Below are positions 44,419 to 54,930 of a stretch of 64,000 nt of DNA, in pieces. Origin of the DNA: Papilionanthe hookeriana x Papilionanthe teres (taxonomy: Eukaryota; Streptophyta; Magnoliopsida; Asparagales; Orchidaceae); contig CM040421.1 of the NCBI GenBank assembly GCA_022702705.1, positions 7,756,090-7,820,089 of the forward strand. Direction: 5' to 3'. Below the pieces are notes generated by a model. The model ran no database searches and was not told the DNA's origin. It saw only the letters and a program-made list of their open reading frames with translations. Position 1 is the first letter of the stretch; every line of letters starts with the position of its first letter. The position numbers were made by a program, and so were the translations under genes.

Positions 44419-44839
44419 AATGTTACTTGTCCTCAAGTGACACAATAATCATATAAAAATTAAACATGCAAATTATGTAAATGAGTTTCTTTATGATGGT
44501 TTCAAAATTTTGTTCTAGAAATGAAATAGTCCAATTTAGAAAATATTTTAGTAAATGAGAGTAACTTAAACTTTAGAAAGTTCTTAAGTAAAGGATAATG
44601 AAAAATATAAGTTGCTATCTAATTCAGAAATACTTGTAGAATTTTCAAAATATAGGATTTAAACATTTTATTTTCCCCACTTAAAAAATTTTATTTGAAA
44701 ATAATTTTACTTACTATATCATAATCTTAAGCTTTAGATTTTCTTTAAAATTATATTTTAAACTTTAGGTATGGAACTAATTTTTGATTAGGCCCTTAAA
44801 TCCTCAAGCTTATTCTCCCTTTTTTTCTCTTTTTCTTTT

Positions 44840-44843
<4 letters not shown>

Positions 44844-44909
<66 letters not shown>
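44844..44909. repeat. (CT)n microsatellite
   Basis: 66 bp of pure CT repeat. The 44788-44973 minus frame encoding an RERERE run comes only from this. Confidence 0.97.
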
Positions 44910-44912
<3 letters not shown>

Positions 44913-45969
44913 TTAAGGCAATGATTGTTATATCTGGATAGGCCTTTAATGATTTTGAATTCCACCCTTCCATTTAATCAAAGGTTTGATATATATCTTT
45001 TAATTAAAAGTTATAAAAATAGTGTTGAAAAATATTTTTCAATTAAAAAAATTTATGTTTTGAAAAATAAAAGTCAAATCTTCTATTTTTCCAAAAATAC
45101 AACACTTCCTACAAAAGATAGTTTAACTACATTTAACATTTCTTTAAAAAGAAAATTTTAACTTTAAATTTTTCATGATTACTATAAATTTTAACTAAAT
45201 TCTCTTACTCATTTCTTTATTCAAAATTTTGTTTCCCTAATATAAATTCATATACATAGTTATTTTCAATCAAAAATGAAATTTTATTTATAGTATTCTC
45301 GAGAACAAATAAAATTTTAGTTTTTGAAAATTGTTTTTAATTTTCCCCCAAACTTTAAAATTTTAATTAGGATAAAACATTTAAGTATAAGAAATGATGC
45401 ATGGGTAAGAATTAAAAACTAAAATAACATGCTATCGAAAATTTTTATAAAATAAACATGAAAGTATAATAATTAAAAAAAAGGTGTAAAAATAAATCAA
45501 ATTCAGTTTTTCAGTTTTTTTATAACATAAAAATTTGAAAGGACTTCTATAGTAGTGAAGGTTTTCAAAGCAAACGCACACCAACATAACATAACAGAAA
45601 TCACAACAATACTAGAAAAATATATGGTAGCAGATTTTGAAAAGTTTAAACATGCAATTTAAATTGTGGTTTCTAAAGTACTTTAAATTTCCTAATAGTT
45701 TTTGGAATTAAATAGTACACTAATAAAAAAAGAATACACTATAACAACATCAAAACATTTACTACACAAACACATCACCACAAAACATCACATATATCTT
45801 AACTATCACAAAACATCAATCCATCTCAGATATGTCTGAATATGGATAACATAAACTGTTCAACTTCAAACCACATATATCAGAGTTCACATCAAAATAT
45901 AACATACAATAAAAATTCTATACATAACAAAACATAAAAAGAAACATCACAGACTCAACAAAAAAAAAT

Positions 45970-46940
45970 CTAATCATCATCTTCATCATCATCTTCATCA
46001 TCATCATCTCTCTCCTTAACATGTTCTCTAGTTAGACTCACCTTCTTACAAATATTTTGTAATAAACTAATCTGTGAACCAGAAAACTCACCTCTAGAGG
46101 ATGATGCATGTGAAGTAGAAGCAGCAGAACTAGGAGCTCTAACAGATCCTCCCTTCCAGCTAAATTTTGAATGCACAGTGTAAGTGTTCACATTTACACT
46201 AGTAATAGGTCTAAGTGGCTGAAGATCTTCTTCCCAAGTCGCAAACTTAACACCAGATTGCTCACAAATAGAATGGATCAAGGAAGGAAATCCCATACCT
46301 GCGTAGTAATAGCTCTGACACAGTTGAGAACATAATAAAAAATAATATCTTGAATGTCTATAGGCTTTCCCTGCTAAATACAATAATTCAGAATAGCTCT
46401 TTCTCTACTTACATCACTAACATTATTCGTCAGTATTAACTTAGATGAGATAAAATAATGCTAAGCCTTGGTAGTGTCATTCAACTTGGAGGCTAGAAGA
46501 TTCACTCTCCTGTCATTAGTGATTTTCCACAAACCTCTTCCATCAGTCAGATAAGACATAATCTCATCAAGTTCCCCTTTCATAGGATGATAATGCACAT
46601 AAAAACAAAATATTTCAGGAGGCAGTAGGTAAAAATTTTTTATTACCATAGCAGAAAAATTAACTTGTTGTCAATGAACTATCATTAAATTTTCTTCTGC
46701 TGCTCGCAAGTTTGTGTAGAACTCTTGACCACAGAAACAACAACAACAGTGGCGAAGCAATAGTACTTTATCCAATTCCTTCGATGAATCATTTCCTCGA
46801 TATCTCCTTCTGGTTTACTAAACACTCTCTTTATAATCACTTTATGTGACGAAAGTGCATTCACGTACTGATCCTCAGCTTTAGAACTTACGAACTTGTC
46901 TAAATCGAATCTATCTTTCCCTTTCGAGCGCTTCAATTTT
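45970..46940 (-). pseudogene. Athila A third ORF (env-like / plant transposon protein domain)
   Basis: Three successive minus-strand pieces form one domain. 46685-46936 has KGKDRFDLDKFVSSKAEDQY and EMIHRRNWIKYYCF. 46461-46649 has NFYLLPPEIFCFYVHY and GRGLWKITNDRRVNLLASKLN. 45970-46383 has FLLCSQLCQSYYYAGMGFPSLIHSICEQSGVKFATWEEDL, then a serine-rich tail and an acidic end of 13 Asp/Glu residues. The order and motifs match the 'putative plant transposon protein' domain that Athila elements carry after pol. The pieces are joined by frameshifts or stops. No strong signal peptide or membrane anchor was seen. Role unknown; element B has the same region at 15216-16625. Confidence 0.72.
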
Positions 46941-47344
46941 TGGAGCCATTTCTAAAAATTGCAAAAATTTTCACCATAAATTCCAAATTCAAACTAAACT
47001 TGCTAAAGTCAACTTCTAAAGGTATAATCTACTTAATCCAAGCTATTTCTCAAGCTTAATCTCAAATTTTCACCATGAACAATAATTTTTGGATTTTCAT
47101 ATATGTACTCAAAATATACGGTGAAAATAAAATTTTTTTCCTTAGGAGAAGTGCTCATACCTTAGAAAGTTTAAATCTAACAAATTTGGTAGAAATCGGC
47201 TTTAAAATGATCCAAATCAGTGATGCTTTAGGATCCAATTTTGCGAAATTGAGAGGTTGAAGGTGAAGGGGGGGGGTAAAAATGTCAATTTTTAGATTTT
47301 AACGCATGTAAACCGATTTTCACGAACTAGCACCTATGCTCGAG

Positions 47345-47410
47345 ATTACAGCGCATAGCCGCGGGTGTTAGCGCTTATGCGCCAAGAGTTTGGCGCTTAG
47401 GCGCCACTTA
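47345..47410. repeat. Cluster of GGCGC-type palindromes (internal)
   Basis: GCGCATAGCCGCG, AGCGCTTATGCGCCA and TTTGGCGCTTAGGCGCCA occur within 66 bp, in an AT-rich context, in the 3' internal region of A. Confidence 0.8.
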
Positions 47411-47771
47411 GCAAATTTCGATGATTAATCAAATTGCACTAATACGCCTAGCTAAACACCCTTAAATGATTTAAATAATTAATTTCATCCCCCAAACACA
47501 CTCTAATACTTTAAATTTTCACTTAAATATCCATCGATTCACACAAATTTCACACACAAACAAAAATATATTTCATTAAATTTAAAACACTTAATACAAA
47601 CTAAAAATTTCGATCCAAAATTATTGGATGAAATTCACCAAACACAAGTTCCTTACACATATAATTAAGCACAAAAACCAGAAAATGTAAAATGCAACAC
47701 ACTTTAAAAAACAAAAACTAAACAAACATAACAACAATACAAACACTAAACACTAAACAAAGATAACTAGA

Positions 47772-47999
47772 TCACAAGGCCACACTTAATTTAATTCCAT
47801 TCTCCGTTAGGAATCTATCTTTCCCTTTCGAGTATTTATATCCTGAACCACCATTAGTTCCATTTGAACTATCTAGAATGTAAATCTGATAAAACGGGCG
47901 ATGATTAAAAACTCTTACATCTTTCTCTTCTAACCATTTGTACTTCAGATACATCGCTGTATCTGCTTCTTCCACATGACTTGTATGACTGAATTGCAT
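47772..47999 (-). pseudogene. Diverged partial repeat of the third-ORF start
   Basis: 75-codon frame ending in a KYSKGKDRFLTENG segment. The DNA 'aatctatctttccctttcgag' (two positions, about 46907 and 47813) also starts the third ORF. It looks like a local partial duplication; no function recognised. Confidence 0.35.
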
Positions 48000-48416
48000 T
48001 TTGAGTTACCATCCGATGTGTCCAAAATGAGCGTTAGTTTCATTTACCTTTACTTTGATTGAAGTGACGTCAGTCTCGATCTTTGAAATCCTTTCTACAA
48101 TTCCTTGAATACTAGCTGCTAGGAACCCATTGTATAACTTTTGCGCATTCTCACAAATGAACTTCTTCTTTTTGGCTTCTTCTTTTTTCTTAACTTCGCT
48201 CTTCTAAGAAGACATTTTTGATCTTAAAATACTCTTTCAGAAGACTTAGAAATGAAAATAAGAACTGGGGCAAGTATCTCTTAATTTGGGCCTTTTTATA
48301 GACTTGAGAAATCTTAAAACCGACCTAAGTCGTGTTAGAACATCTCAAATAACTCCCAAAACTACTCACCCATGATTTATGCTTCTAGAACCACATTTAT
48401 CATGATTTTTAGCTGT

Positions 48417-48455
48417 GGCGCCTATGCGCCAACATTTGGCGCATAAGCACCAGTG
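48417..48455. repeat. GGCGC-type palindromes (internal, second cluster)
   Basis: TGGCGCCTATGCGCCA and TTTGGCGCATAAGCACCA lie next to each other; same motif class as the LTR hairpins. Confidence 0.8.
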
Positions 48456-48711
48456 CTAAATTTAGCACATGTCTGCTAAACATCCAAATCTTCATTCTGA
48501 CTCATCTAAGTCATCAATTTTGGTCCAAATAACACCACTATAACATAAAAATTTCAAAATACTACCACATTTCTCAAATTAAACAAAATAAAAGCACACA
48601 AAACAAACATAAAGAAAAACACACCGATAAATATGGGTTGTCTCCCACAAAGCACTTGGTTTAACGTCTTCATCCTGAGATACACAGCCCAACATTAAAT
48701 TATCATCAAGT

Positions 48712-49800
48712 TTAGGTTGAACGACTGAAAATATGGTTTAAGTCTATAACTTTTAACTTTAAATATTTTTCTAGTTTTAGGATCTTTAATATCCACACTC
48801 CATAAGAATAAACTTTCATCACAATAAATAGGCCCATCCACCTGGACTTAAGTTTGTCAGCAAATATTTTCAATCTAGCATTATATAACAAAAATTGTCG
48901 TCCAAGCTTAAGGTTTTTAGTAAGAATCTTCCGATTATGCCATAACTTCATCTTTTCTTTAAAAATCTTAGCATTTTCATAAGATTTATTCCTTATCTCT
49001 TCAAGCTCATTTAATTGCAACAATCTCTTTTCACCAGCATCTTTCAAATTATAATTGAACTCTTTAATAGCCCAATATGCCTTATGCTCAAGTTTAACTG
49101 GTAAATGACAAGCTTTTCTAAAAATTAGCCAATATGGGGAAATTCCTATAGGAGTTTTGTATGCAGTCCTATAGGCCCACAAAACATAATCCAGTTTAAT
49201 TGACCAATCATTTCTGTTTGGATTAACAGTTATTTCCAATATTCTTTTAATTTCACAATTGGATAATTCAACCAAACCACTAGTTTATGTATGATAAGCA
49301 GTAGCAATACAAAGGTTAATATGATATTTCTTTACTAGTTTTTCCATAGTCACATTTCAAAAATGATTTCCGCTATCAGTTATGATAACTCTTGGTATTC
49401 CAAATCTGCAAAATATATTCATTCTTAAAAATTTTGCAACACTTTGAGCATCACATCGAGGTAAAGCAATAGCTTCTATCCATTTGGATACATAGTCTAC
49501 TGCTATCAAAATGTAAGTATTTCTGAAAGATGGTATAAATGGTCCGATGAAATATAATCCATAAACATCAAATATTTCAAATTCCAACATATAACTGAGG
49601 AGCATTTCATTTCTTCTAGAAATATTGCCTACATGTCGATATCGATCACAATTTTTAATATATGCATTAACATCCTTAAAAATTTTAGGCCAATAAAATC
49701 CATGTTGTAAGATTTTATATGCAGTCATATCAATACAAAAATGTCCCACATAATTAGAATTATGACATTTTTGAATAATTTCATAAGTTTTTTTCTAAAG
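48712..49800 (-). pseudogene. Athila A integrase remnant
   Basis: N-terminal zinc region: CHNSNYVGHF near 49750 and CDRYRHVGNISRRNEM. Core: EIFDVYGLYFIGPF, where the expected catalytic Asp (GIDF/GLDF in relatives) is Tyr, then YVSKWIEAIALPRCDAQ and VIITDSGNHF with the second Asp. The frame breaks at 49357; after a gap 48712-49275 has VELSNCEIKRILE (catalytic Glu), the Athila C-terminal module (RTAYKTPIGISPYWLIFRK, KLEHKAYWAIK, LLQLNELEEIR) and WHNRK...LKSRW. Stops near 49290-49356. Loss of the first catalytic Asp alone would inactivate it. Confidence 0.88.
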
Positions 49801-49935
49801 GCACACTTCAAATAATCAGATCCTTTCATTGTTATATAAAAACGGGTCATCCCAAAAATAAGTCTTAGCTTCAGATAAATATTTCCTCTTCTTGGTATGT
49901 CAAACCATAGGGCAAAATATCATTGACAATAAAGT

Positions 49936-50215
49936 TTACAATGTCGGCATACCATGAAAAATGCCGCTCATTAATAGTGAACAATTTTCCATTCGGAAAA
50001 TGTTCATTGATTTCATCTTCAGAAAAGAGAGGTTTTTTAAAGTCAAGCATATATAGATAATCAACAATTGATTATCAGCACCCTTCCTATCTATTATTTC
50101 AAAATGAAATTCTTGTAAAAGAAGAGTCCATCTTATCAATCTTGGTTTTGCATCCTTCTTTTTCATTAAATATTTAACAGCATAATGGTCAGCATGCACC
50201 ACTTACAAGGTAAAT
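49936..50215 (-). pseudogene. Athila A RNase H, C-terminal remnant
   Basis: Encodes VHADHYAVKYLMKKKDAKPRLIRWTLLLQEFHFEIIDRKG, the end of gypsy RNase H. The preceding DASD...AVL part is absent: the RT frame runs IQVISNLP straight into this segment at about 50215, so roughly 150 codons are deleted. Confidence 0.8.
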
Positions 50216-51060
50216 TAGAGATCACTTGAATTTTTGCAGGATCTAACTCCATACCTCTTTCTGATATATGATGTCCCAAAATAATTCCTCCTACCTCCAT
50301 AAATTGGCATTTTTCCCCATTAATGACTAAATTAGTTTCTTCACAGTGCTTAAGAACTCTTGATAGATGTTTTAACATGATTCAAATGAAATTCCAAACA
50401 CTAAAAAGTCATCCATAAAAGCTTCAATTCATTTTTCAATTAAATCACAGAAAATTGTCATCGTACATCTCTGAAATGTAGCAGGGGCATTACATAAACC
50501 AAAGGGAATTCTTCTAAAAGCAAATGTACCATAAGTACTGGTAAACGTTGTTTTCTCTTGATCTTCAGAATCAATTTGTATTTCGTGGTAACCAATATAT
50601 CTATCTAGAAAACAAAAGTATTTATGCCCAACCAGTCTATCCAACATCTGATCTAGAAAGGGTATTGAAAAATGGTCTTTCCTAGTGGCAAAGTTTAATT
50701 TTCTATAATCAAAGCATATTCACCACTCTGTAACCTATCTTGTTCGTATTAATTCATTCTTTTCATTAACAGTCACAGTAACTCCTCCTTTCTTAGGAAC
50801 ATAGTGAATAGAACTAACCCATGCACTATCCAAAATAGGGTAGATAATTCCAGCATCCAACCACTTTAAAATTTCTTTCTTCACAACATCTTTCATGATA
50901 GTATTTAATCTCCTTCGAGGATCAGCCTGAGGTTTGCAATTCTCATCCAAAAGGATTCTATGCATACAAATTGAAGGATTTATTCCTTTAATATCAGCTA
51001 TTGTCCATCTAAAGGCTTTCTTATATTTCATTATAATTTCAATCAAGACTCTATTCTTCT
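50166..51060 (-). pseudogene. Athila A reverse transcriptase remnant
   Basis: Frame pieces 50735-51046 (INPSICMHRILL, QADPRRRLN, DAGIIYPILDSAWVS, YVPKKGG), 50429-50647 (MLDRLVGHKYFCFLDRYIGYHEI, TFTSTYGTFAFRRIPFGLCNAPATFQRCM-like) and 50166-50378. The catalytic box FMDDF is intact near 50405-50430 but sits after an in-frame TGA. The LDG/YIGYHQI region has D-R (FLDRYIGY) instead of LDGY. Truncation by the RNase H deletion follows. Confidence 0.87.
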
Positions 51061-51516
51061 TTTTCAGTTAATTGAGAGGAAATTATAACTAGCAAAGTTG
51101 AGGAATCTCCTAAAGAGAATATTTTAAATTAGTAGGAAGCATCTTTAAAACTAGTTCAGGAAGTTTTTCAATTGATGGACTAAAAGATTCATATTTTTCA
51201 GTAATGTCCAACAATTCAAAATTTCAATGAACATAACTTAAATCTTCCTCATGAAAATTTTCAGAATGTTGTAATTCCTCATCTTGCCTGTGTTCCAATT
51301 TTTATCTTTCAGATTTCTCTTCAAAAGTTGATTTAAAATGACATTCACTTTGATATCTGATAAAATCCATCCTGTAGCATTCATCATCTTTACCTCTTGC
51401 AGAATATTTCATTGATTTTGAGATATTGAATGTAACAGTCTAATCATTGACGCACATAGTTAATTCATTTTTTTTCACATCTATCATTGCTTTTCATGTG
51501 GCTAGAAAAGGTCTCC

Positions 51517-51985
51517 CTAAAGTTGTGACATCTCTTTATCTTCCTCCATATCTAGCACAATGAAATCAATAGGAAAGATAAATTGATCCACATTCACTAA
51601 AACATCTTCTATATCTCCTTTAGGATATGCGATCGAACGATCTGCTAATTGTAGCGTTACAGTAGTCGGGGTTATTTCTCCTAAACCCAGTCTTTTGAAT
51701 ATTGATAATGGCATAAGGTTAATACTTGTTTCTAAATCACATAAAGATTTCCCATAAAATATGTCTCCGATCGCACATGGATATGTGAAACTATCAGGAT
51801 CTTTAAGCTTTTCAGGAAGCTTTTTCTGAATTATTGCACTGCACTCCTCACTATGTGCAACAGTTTCATTATCTTCAAACTTCATTTTTCTGTTTAGAAT
51901 ATCCTTCATAAATTTCACATAGTTTAGAATTTGTTCCAAGGCTTCAACAAATGGAATATTGATTGAAATTTTCAAGTACATAGAA
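51517..51985 (-). pseudogene. Athila A protease remnant
   Basis: 154-codon frame: YVKFMKDIL, CSAIIQKKLPEKLKDPDSFTYPC-type motif, then GKSLCDLETSINLMPLSIFKRLGLGE and TTVTLQLADRSIAYPKG. The usual active-site DLGAS reads DLETS, a change at the Gly-Ala positions with the Asp kept. The C-terminus ends in DMEEDKEM, just before the expected ILGRPFL. Confidence 0.85.
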
Positions 51986-52379
51986 AATTATTTATCCAAT
52001 TTTTGTTGTCGAAGTCTCTAAGGAAATGGAGTTCGTGGCTTTTCTAAATCAATCTTTGGTGGAGAAATAGGTCTTCCCAAACCCTTCTGAGCATCCTCTT
52101 TTGGTTCTTCAATCTCTTCTTTCTCTAATTCAATTTCTTTTTGAACTCTACCTTCCAACTCTCTTCCAGTTCTCAACTAAATAGCTTTTACTTGCTCTTT
52201 ATTCTTGTCTCTTGGATTTAGTCCTGTATTACTAGGAAGCGTTCCTTGGAATCTACTACCTAAAGAATTGGCAATCTGTCCCAATTGATTCTCAATATTT
52301 CAGATTGTTGCCCCTTTGAAATTGATTTCTCATTTGTAACACCACTTCTTCTATAAACAACTTTTTCTTCTTAAATTTT

Positions 52380-53433
52380 GAAGCATTATTAAAACCTAGA
52401 GGATATGTTGGTCTATAATTGTTGTTCCCTTGGTCTTTCCAGTTCCCTAGTGGATTTACATGGTTGTTCCCCCATTGTTGATTACTACCACCCTGATTAT
52501 TGGTATTCTAGTTAAAGTTTGGATGGCTCTTCCAACCTAGGTTATAATAGTTCGAATATGGGTTATTAGGCTTACTTATGACATCCAAAGTTTCTACTAA
52601 TGCTTGAAAATCAACCATTTTGCCTAATGAATTTTCTTCAATCATGGAATTGGATGAGAAAAATTCATTCCAAATTGGTCTATCTTCCTTAAAATTGCAT
52701 CAACTTGATTCGCTAGCATCGCAAAAGCATCATTATCATGAATATTGGCTTTCTTTTTAGGACTTAATCTTTCAGAAGGCCGTTGAAAATAATTAATAGT
52801 CATTTCTTCAATTAAAGCATAAGCATCAGAAAACTGTTTAGACATCAATGAACCACTAGCAGCGGCATCGATAATAGATCTAAGAGATTCAAATAATCTT
52901 TAAAAAAGGTTTGAATTATTAACCAATCTGTTATCGAAAGATGTGGAAACTTTCTTAGGAGATCTTTAAAACATCCCCATGCTTTATAAATAGATTCCCC
53001 TTCAAACTGACAAAAAATCTAATGTCATTTTTAAGCTTCGCAGTCTTTGATGGTGGAAAATATTTAGCAAGGAATTTCTGCGCTAAATTACCCCAAGTTC
53101 TGATAATCCAGGTGCTAACAAATTTAACCATATCTTATCCTTATCCCTCGGTGAGAAAGGAAAAAGTCTAAGTCTAATAGCATCATCTGAAACAGCATAG
53201 TATTTAGAAGTAGCACACAATTCTAGAAAATTGGCAAGATGTAAGTTAGGATCTTCTGTTGGTGCTCCCCCAAACTGATTATTTGATATCATCTGGATTA
53301 TAGCCGGTTTAAGAAATGAATTAGCCGTTACAGCAGGGTGTTGAATATTACCATGAAGTTCATCTACTGTAGGGTTAGCATAATCTCTTAAAGGTCTGAA
53401 TTCTTGATGGATTTCAACATTTTGATTCGCCAT
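52380..53433 (-). pseudogene. Athila A gag remnant
   Basis: Starts at ATG 53433 (MANQNVEIHQEF). 116 codons include FLKPAIIQMISNNQFGG, EDPNLHLANFLELC and DDAIRLRLFPFSPRDK, the Athila gag core. After a frameshift, pieces such as FLAKYFPP (about 53045) and 52642-52848 (MSKQFSDAYALIEEM, then a KIDQFGMN end) continue it. Around 52480-52580 an N-rich segment (NPYSNYYNLGWKSHPNF) matches the usual gag C-terminal region. No zinc knuckle could be read. Confidence 0.87.
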
Positions 53434-53646
53434 TTCTTGAATATTTTTGTCTTTTTTCTGTATTTTTAATTTTTTTTATTTTTCTTATAGTCTTTCTAAT
53501 TCAGAATCGTAAGAAACAAGTCCCTCAGAACCTGAACTATGCATACACAACAAAATAAAACAAAATAAAATACACTAACAAAAGAAAGGAAAAATTAAAT
53601 ATTTAGTTTTTCTTAAATTTTCTTTAAACAATATTTTAATTAATTT

Positions 53647-53663
53647 CCCCGGCAACGGCTGCC
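53647..53663 (-). other. Primer binding site of Athila A (tRNA-Asp type)
   Basis: CCCCGGCAACGGCTGCC on the plus strand is near-identical to the tRNA-Asp 3' end up to one inserted T and a changed last base. It lies 8 bp from the LTR boundary at 53672. Confidence 0.82.
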
Positions 53664-53671
53664 GAAAAACT

Positions 53672-54930
53672 TGATCCCCGAATATTCATGCCTACATTTT
53701 TCTCTTTATATTTCTTTTCAATAATAATATCTCTTCCTTTGTAATGACGCCAAAAACTTGATTCTGAAGCAAATAAAAAATCAGCTTTAATTATTTTATA
53801 ATATAGGATTCTACACAAGTATACATATTGTTTATCGAGTAATATAGGACTTTCTGATTAAGCCCTAAGATATCGAACTCATAGGGAAATGTTCTAAAAT
53901 TTTAAAGAAAGCAGAAAAACAAATTTTTAATTTTCAAAATGATTTTGTAAAGTATGTTTTATGATAAAAAGTTTTAAATTTGTTTTTGATCTTTTCTTTT
54001 AAAAAAAATAAACCAAACAACTAAAATTAACAAGACTAGAAAACTATATATTTGAAAGCAAATGAGAATGAAATATCTTTTTCCTCCTTCAATGAATCAG
54101 TAATAATTATGAAATTTTGTTGGAGAAGTATGTAAATGTGTTGTAGCAAATAGGAGCAAATGTAATCTTTACCCTTACTTTATTCTATAAAGAACATTAG
54201 TTAATTTGAAGTTTTGAAAATCTTGTATATCAGTTAGGTAGGAAAGATACAATCTCTCACTCTAGAGTTCTCTCTTCTCCCTCCACCTGGGGGCTAACAT
54301 CTCATGACAAAATTTAATACATCAGACCAAATTAGGGGCTTTAGCGTGTCATTCTAAAGACCTCTAATTTTACTCCCCATTAAAAAGCATATCTCCCTAT
54401 TTATTTGCACTCAAATATATGGGTGACAATTCTCACTCATATTATTGCATGTGATTCACTGCAATTGCTGATTGAGACAATATCGCATTAGTTCTTACAT
54501 GTTCTCACCATAGATTTTAGCATCTCAATTGGCCAAATCAAGAGGTAAATGAAGTGTAAGGTAGTGAAATCATCAGAACTTCTTCCAACATTAAACATCT
54601 ATACTTCACACAACTTCCTTCCATAATTTAATTACTTCATCATTTGAAAGGAAAATGATAAAGAAAATTACTCAGAACTCATGGAGAAAACACACACACA
54701 ATTTGATTTGAAAGTAGAAATCATAGTGAAAACATAACAAGTTTTACTTAAAAACCAAATATAAAAACAAAGATAAAAACTTATATAAAAATCCTCTCCA
54801 CAAGACTCTTGAAGTTCCTCTAAAACTTTTTCTTCCACTAGATAACTCCTTAGAGGTTGGCGCCCAACTCTAAGGATTGAATCTCCAAAATTCTAATACA
54901 ATCTATGATAAAGTAAGGTGAAAAAAATAT
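53672..54930 (-). mobile_element. 5' LTR of Athila A, truncated (1259 of about 1806 bp)
   Basis: Starts TGATCCCCGAATATTC. It is collinear with the 3' LTR until 'gtgaaaaaaatat' (54918-54930; equivalent to 43851-43863), then homology stops abruptly. The missing part is the promoter-bearing U3 end. Confidence 0.88.

Larger units (their letters stand above)
42597..54930 (-). mobile_element. Ty3/gypsy Athila-type retrotransposon A (5' LTR truncated)
   Basis: Minus-strand element with 3' LTR 42597-44402, third ORF, integrase, RNase H, RT, protease, gag, PBS and truncated 5' LTR 53672-54930. The LTRs match base by base over long stretches (for example 'gataacattaaac' context near 43500/54590 and 'gttggtgcccaactctaag'). 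The total is 12.3 kb and would be about 12.9 kb with a whole 5' LTR. No second TSD can exist because the right end is lost. Pol carries stops, an internal deletion and a mutated integrase residue. Confidence 0.9.

Noticed and set aside
44788..44973. Minus-strand frame with a long Arg-Glu repeat
   Set aside because: Produced entirely by the (CT)n microsatellite at 44844-44909.
53647..53663. tRNA-Asp gene
   Set aside because: Only the 3' end sequence is present; it is a retrotransposon primer binding site next to an LTR.
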